Source: Candidatus Omnitrophota bacterium (GTDB lineage Bacteria; Omnitrophota; Gorgyraeia; Duberdicusellales; 4484-171). Taken from it: a stretch of 5,770 nucleotides of DNA. The notes below the pieces were generated by a model. The model had not been told where the DNA came from. It searched no databases and saw only the letters and a program-made list of their open reading frames with translations. Within the stretch, counting starts at the first letter, position 1. Every line of letters starts with the position of its first letter. Shown piece by piece: positions 5,231 to 5,770 of the stretch. The stretch spans positions 1 through 5,770 of the forward strand of contig JAQVOZ010000101.1 in the NCBI GenBank assembly GCA_028702365.1. Direction: 5' to 3'. A program made the position numbers and the translations under genes.

Positions 5231-5605
5231 CTACCAAATTCCTTGCTCAACCATAAAGCAGGCGTTGGAAACAACCGAAATTCCGTATTTTTTGGCTTTT
5301 TCTATGGCTGAATCAGACTCTGAGCCTGGCTGCATCCAGATTTCCTTAATGCCCAGCTCCTTACACTCATCAACTACGCGCTCGGTAACAGAGGCTGGCA
5401 CAACCGTAATTACCAAATCTATCGCCGTAGTAATTTCCTTCAAACTTCTGTAAATCTTACTTGCGGCAATTTCCCCGTCAGTCGGGTTTACGCCTAAAAC
5501 ATTAAAGCCGTTCTTTAAAAGGTCGTTGAATATTCTAAATCCGAACTTGTCTTCTTTGTGAGAAACTCCGACAACAACTATTGTTTTTTTCTTTATATCC
5601 TGCAT
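5231..5605 (-). CDS. CoA-binding domain protein (YccU-type, stand-alone)
   Basis: The 124-aa protein is a complete single-domain Rossmann-fold CoA-binding protein. It shows the N-terminal nucleotide loop VVGVSHKEDKFGFRIFNDLL (11-30), VLGVNP (36-41), a central strand VDLVITVVP-like AIDLVITVVP (61-70), the characteristic IWMQPGSES (89-97) and a late cysteine in NACFMVEQG (114-122). This is the domain found at the front of acyl-CoA synthetases (NDP-forming), but alone it has no ligase domain and its physiological role is unsettled; it should be cytoplasmic. The ATG overlaps the stop of the upstream frame as TAATG, so translation is probably coupled; an AAGG lies about ten bases before the ATG. 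No terminator hairpin was seen after its TAG, only the palindromes upstream of the 6S-like RNA. Confidence 0.9.
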   Translation of the reverse strand: MQDIKKKTIVVVGVSHKEDKFGFRIFNDLLKNGFNVLGVNPTDGEIAASKIYRSLKEITTAIDLVITVVPASVTERVVDECKELGIKEIWMQPGSESDSAIEKAKKYGISVVSNACFMVEQGIW

Positions 5606-5769
5606 TATTTTTCTGCCTTTTCAAGTGCAATTCTATCCAGTTTTTTAAAGTCAGCCCTTAGAAAATCAGGGTTATCAGAAAGTTTAAGGTAAAATTCGCT
5701 AGATTCATCTATCATGATATAACCTTTAACAAATACACAATTTAAAACATGCCCGCCAGATGCGCCGGA
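5605..5769 (-). CDS. C-terminal end of an unidentified gene, or a 36-aa small ORF
   Basis: This minus-strand frame is open from the window edge to a TAA at 5607-5605, giving 54 visible residues that start SGASGGHVLNCVFVKGYIM and end IALEKAEK. The tail is charged and looks like an amphipathic helix. I do not recognise the family. Its stop overlaps the start of the CoA-binding gene (TAATG), so the two are probably co-translated. An alternative reading is a complete 36-aa ORF beginning at the internal ATG 5715-5713, which has AAGG seven bases before it. Because the frame stays open upstream with normal codons, a truncated longer gene is more likely. Confidence 0.6.
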   Translation of the reverse strand, partial: SGASGGHVLNCVFVKGYIMIDESSEFYLKLSDNPDFLRADFKKLDRIALEKAEK

Positions 5770-5770
5770 T

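Overview
The window reads as a piece of an AT-rich genome of an anaerobic bacterium. Every convincing gene lies on the minus strand, so transcription runs from high to low coordinates; no plus-strand open frame is credible. Anaerobic life is suggested by the NADH/NAD+ sensor Rex and the [NiFe]-hydrogenase maturation factor HypE. The PAC2-family protein, little Shine-Dalgarno sequence at most starts, and the general style fit an uncultured, deep-branching lineage (Omnitrophota-like is my guess, low confidence). No transposon, CRISPR array, tRNA or rRNA is visible.

Layout in transcription order: (1) 5770-5605, the end of an unidentified frame, joined by a TAATG overlap to a small CoA-binding-domain protein (5605-5231). 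(2) 5230-4960, a regulatory region with palindromes (best: 5186-5205), a near-consensus promoter (TTGAAA, 17 bp, TATAAT) and a ~175-nt RNA that folds into a long interrupted rod with a central bubble, ending in GGCAGGG plus six U. I interpret it as a 6S RNA. (3) rarA (4795-3554), whose start has the only clear Shine-Dalgarno site. (4) 3553-3385, a spacer with four 7-bp repeats touching the rarA stop, a possible promoter and a strong leader hairpin. (5) A compact probable operon: PAC2-family gene, nnrE, hypE and rex, with gaps of 38 and 35 bp and then a TGATG stop/start overlap; another gene may begin 33 bp past rex.

The theme is redox and energy state: NnrE repairs damaged NAD(P)H, Rex reads the NADH/NAD+ ratio, HypE makes the cyanide ligands of a hydrogenase that could consume or produce reducing equivalents, and a 6S RNA would tune RNA polymerase to growth state. 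The protein identities are firm for Rex, HypE, NnrE and RarA. The 6S call rests on hand folding and context, and the regulatory links are inference. The best candidates for something new are the 6S locus with its upstream operator-like palindrome and internal alternative hairpin, and the translationally coupled hypE-rex pair next to nnrE.
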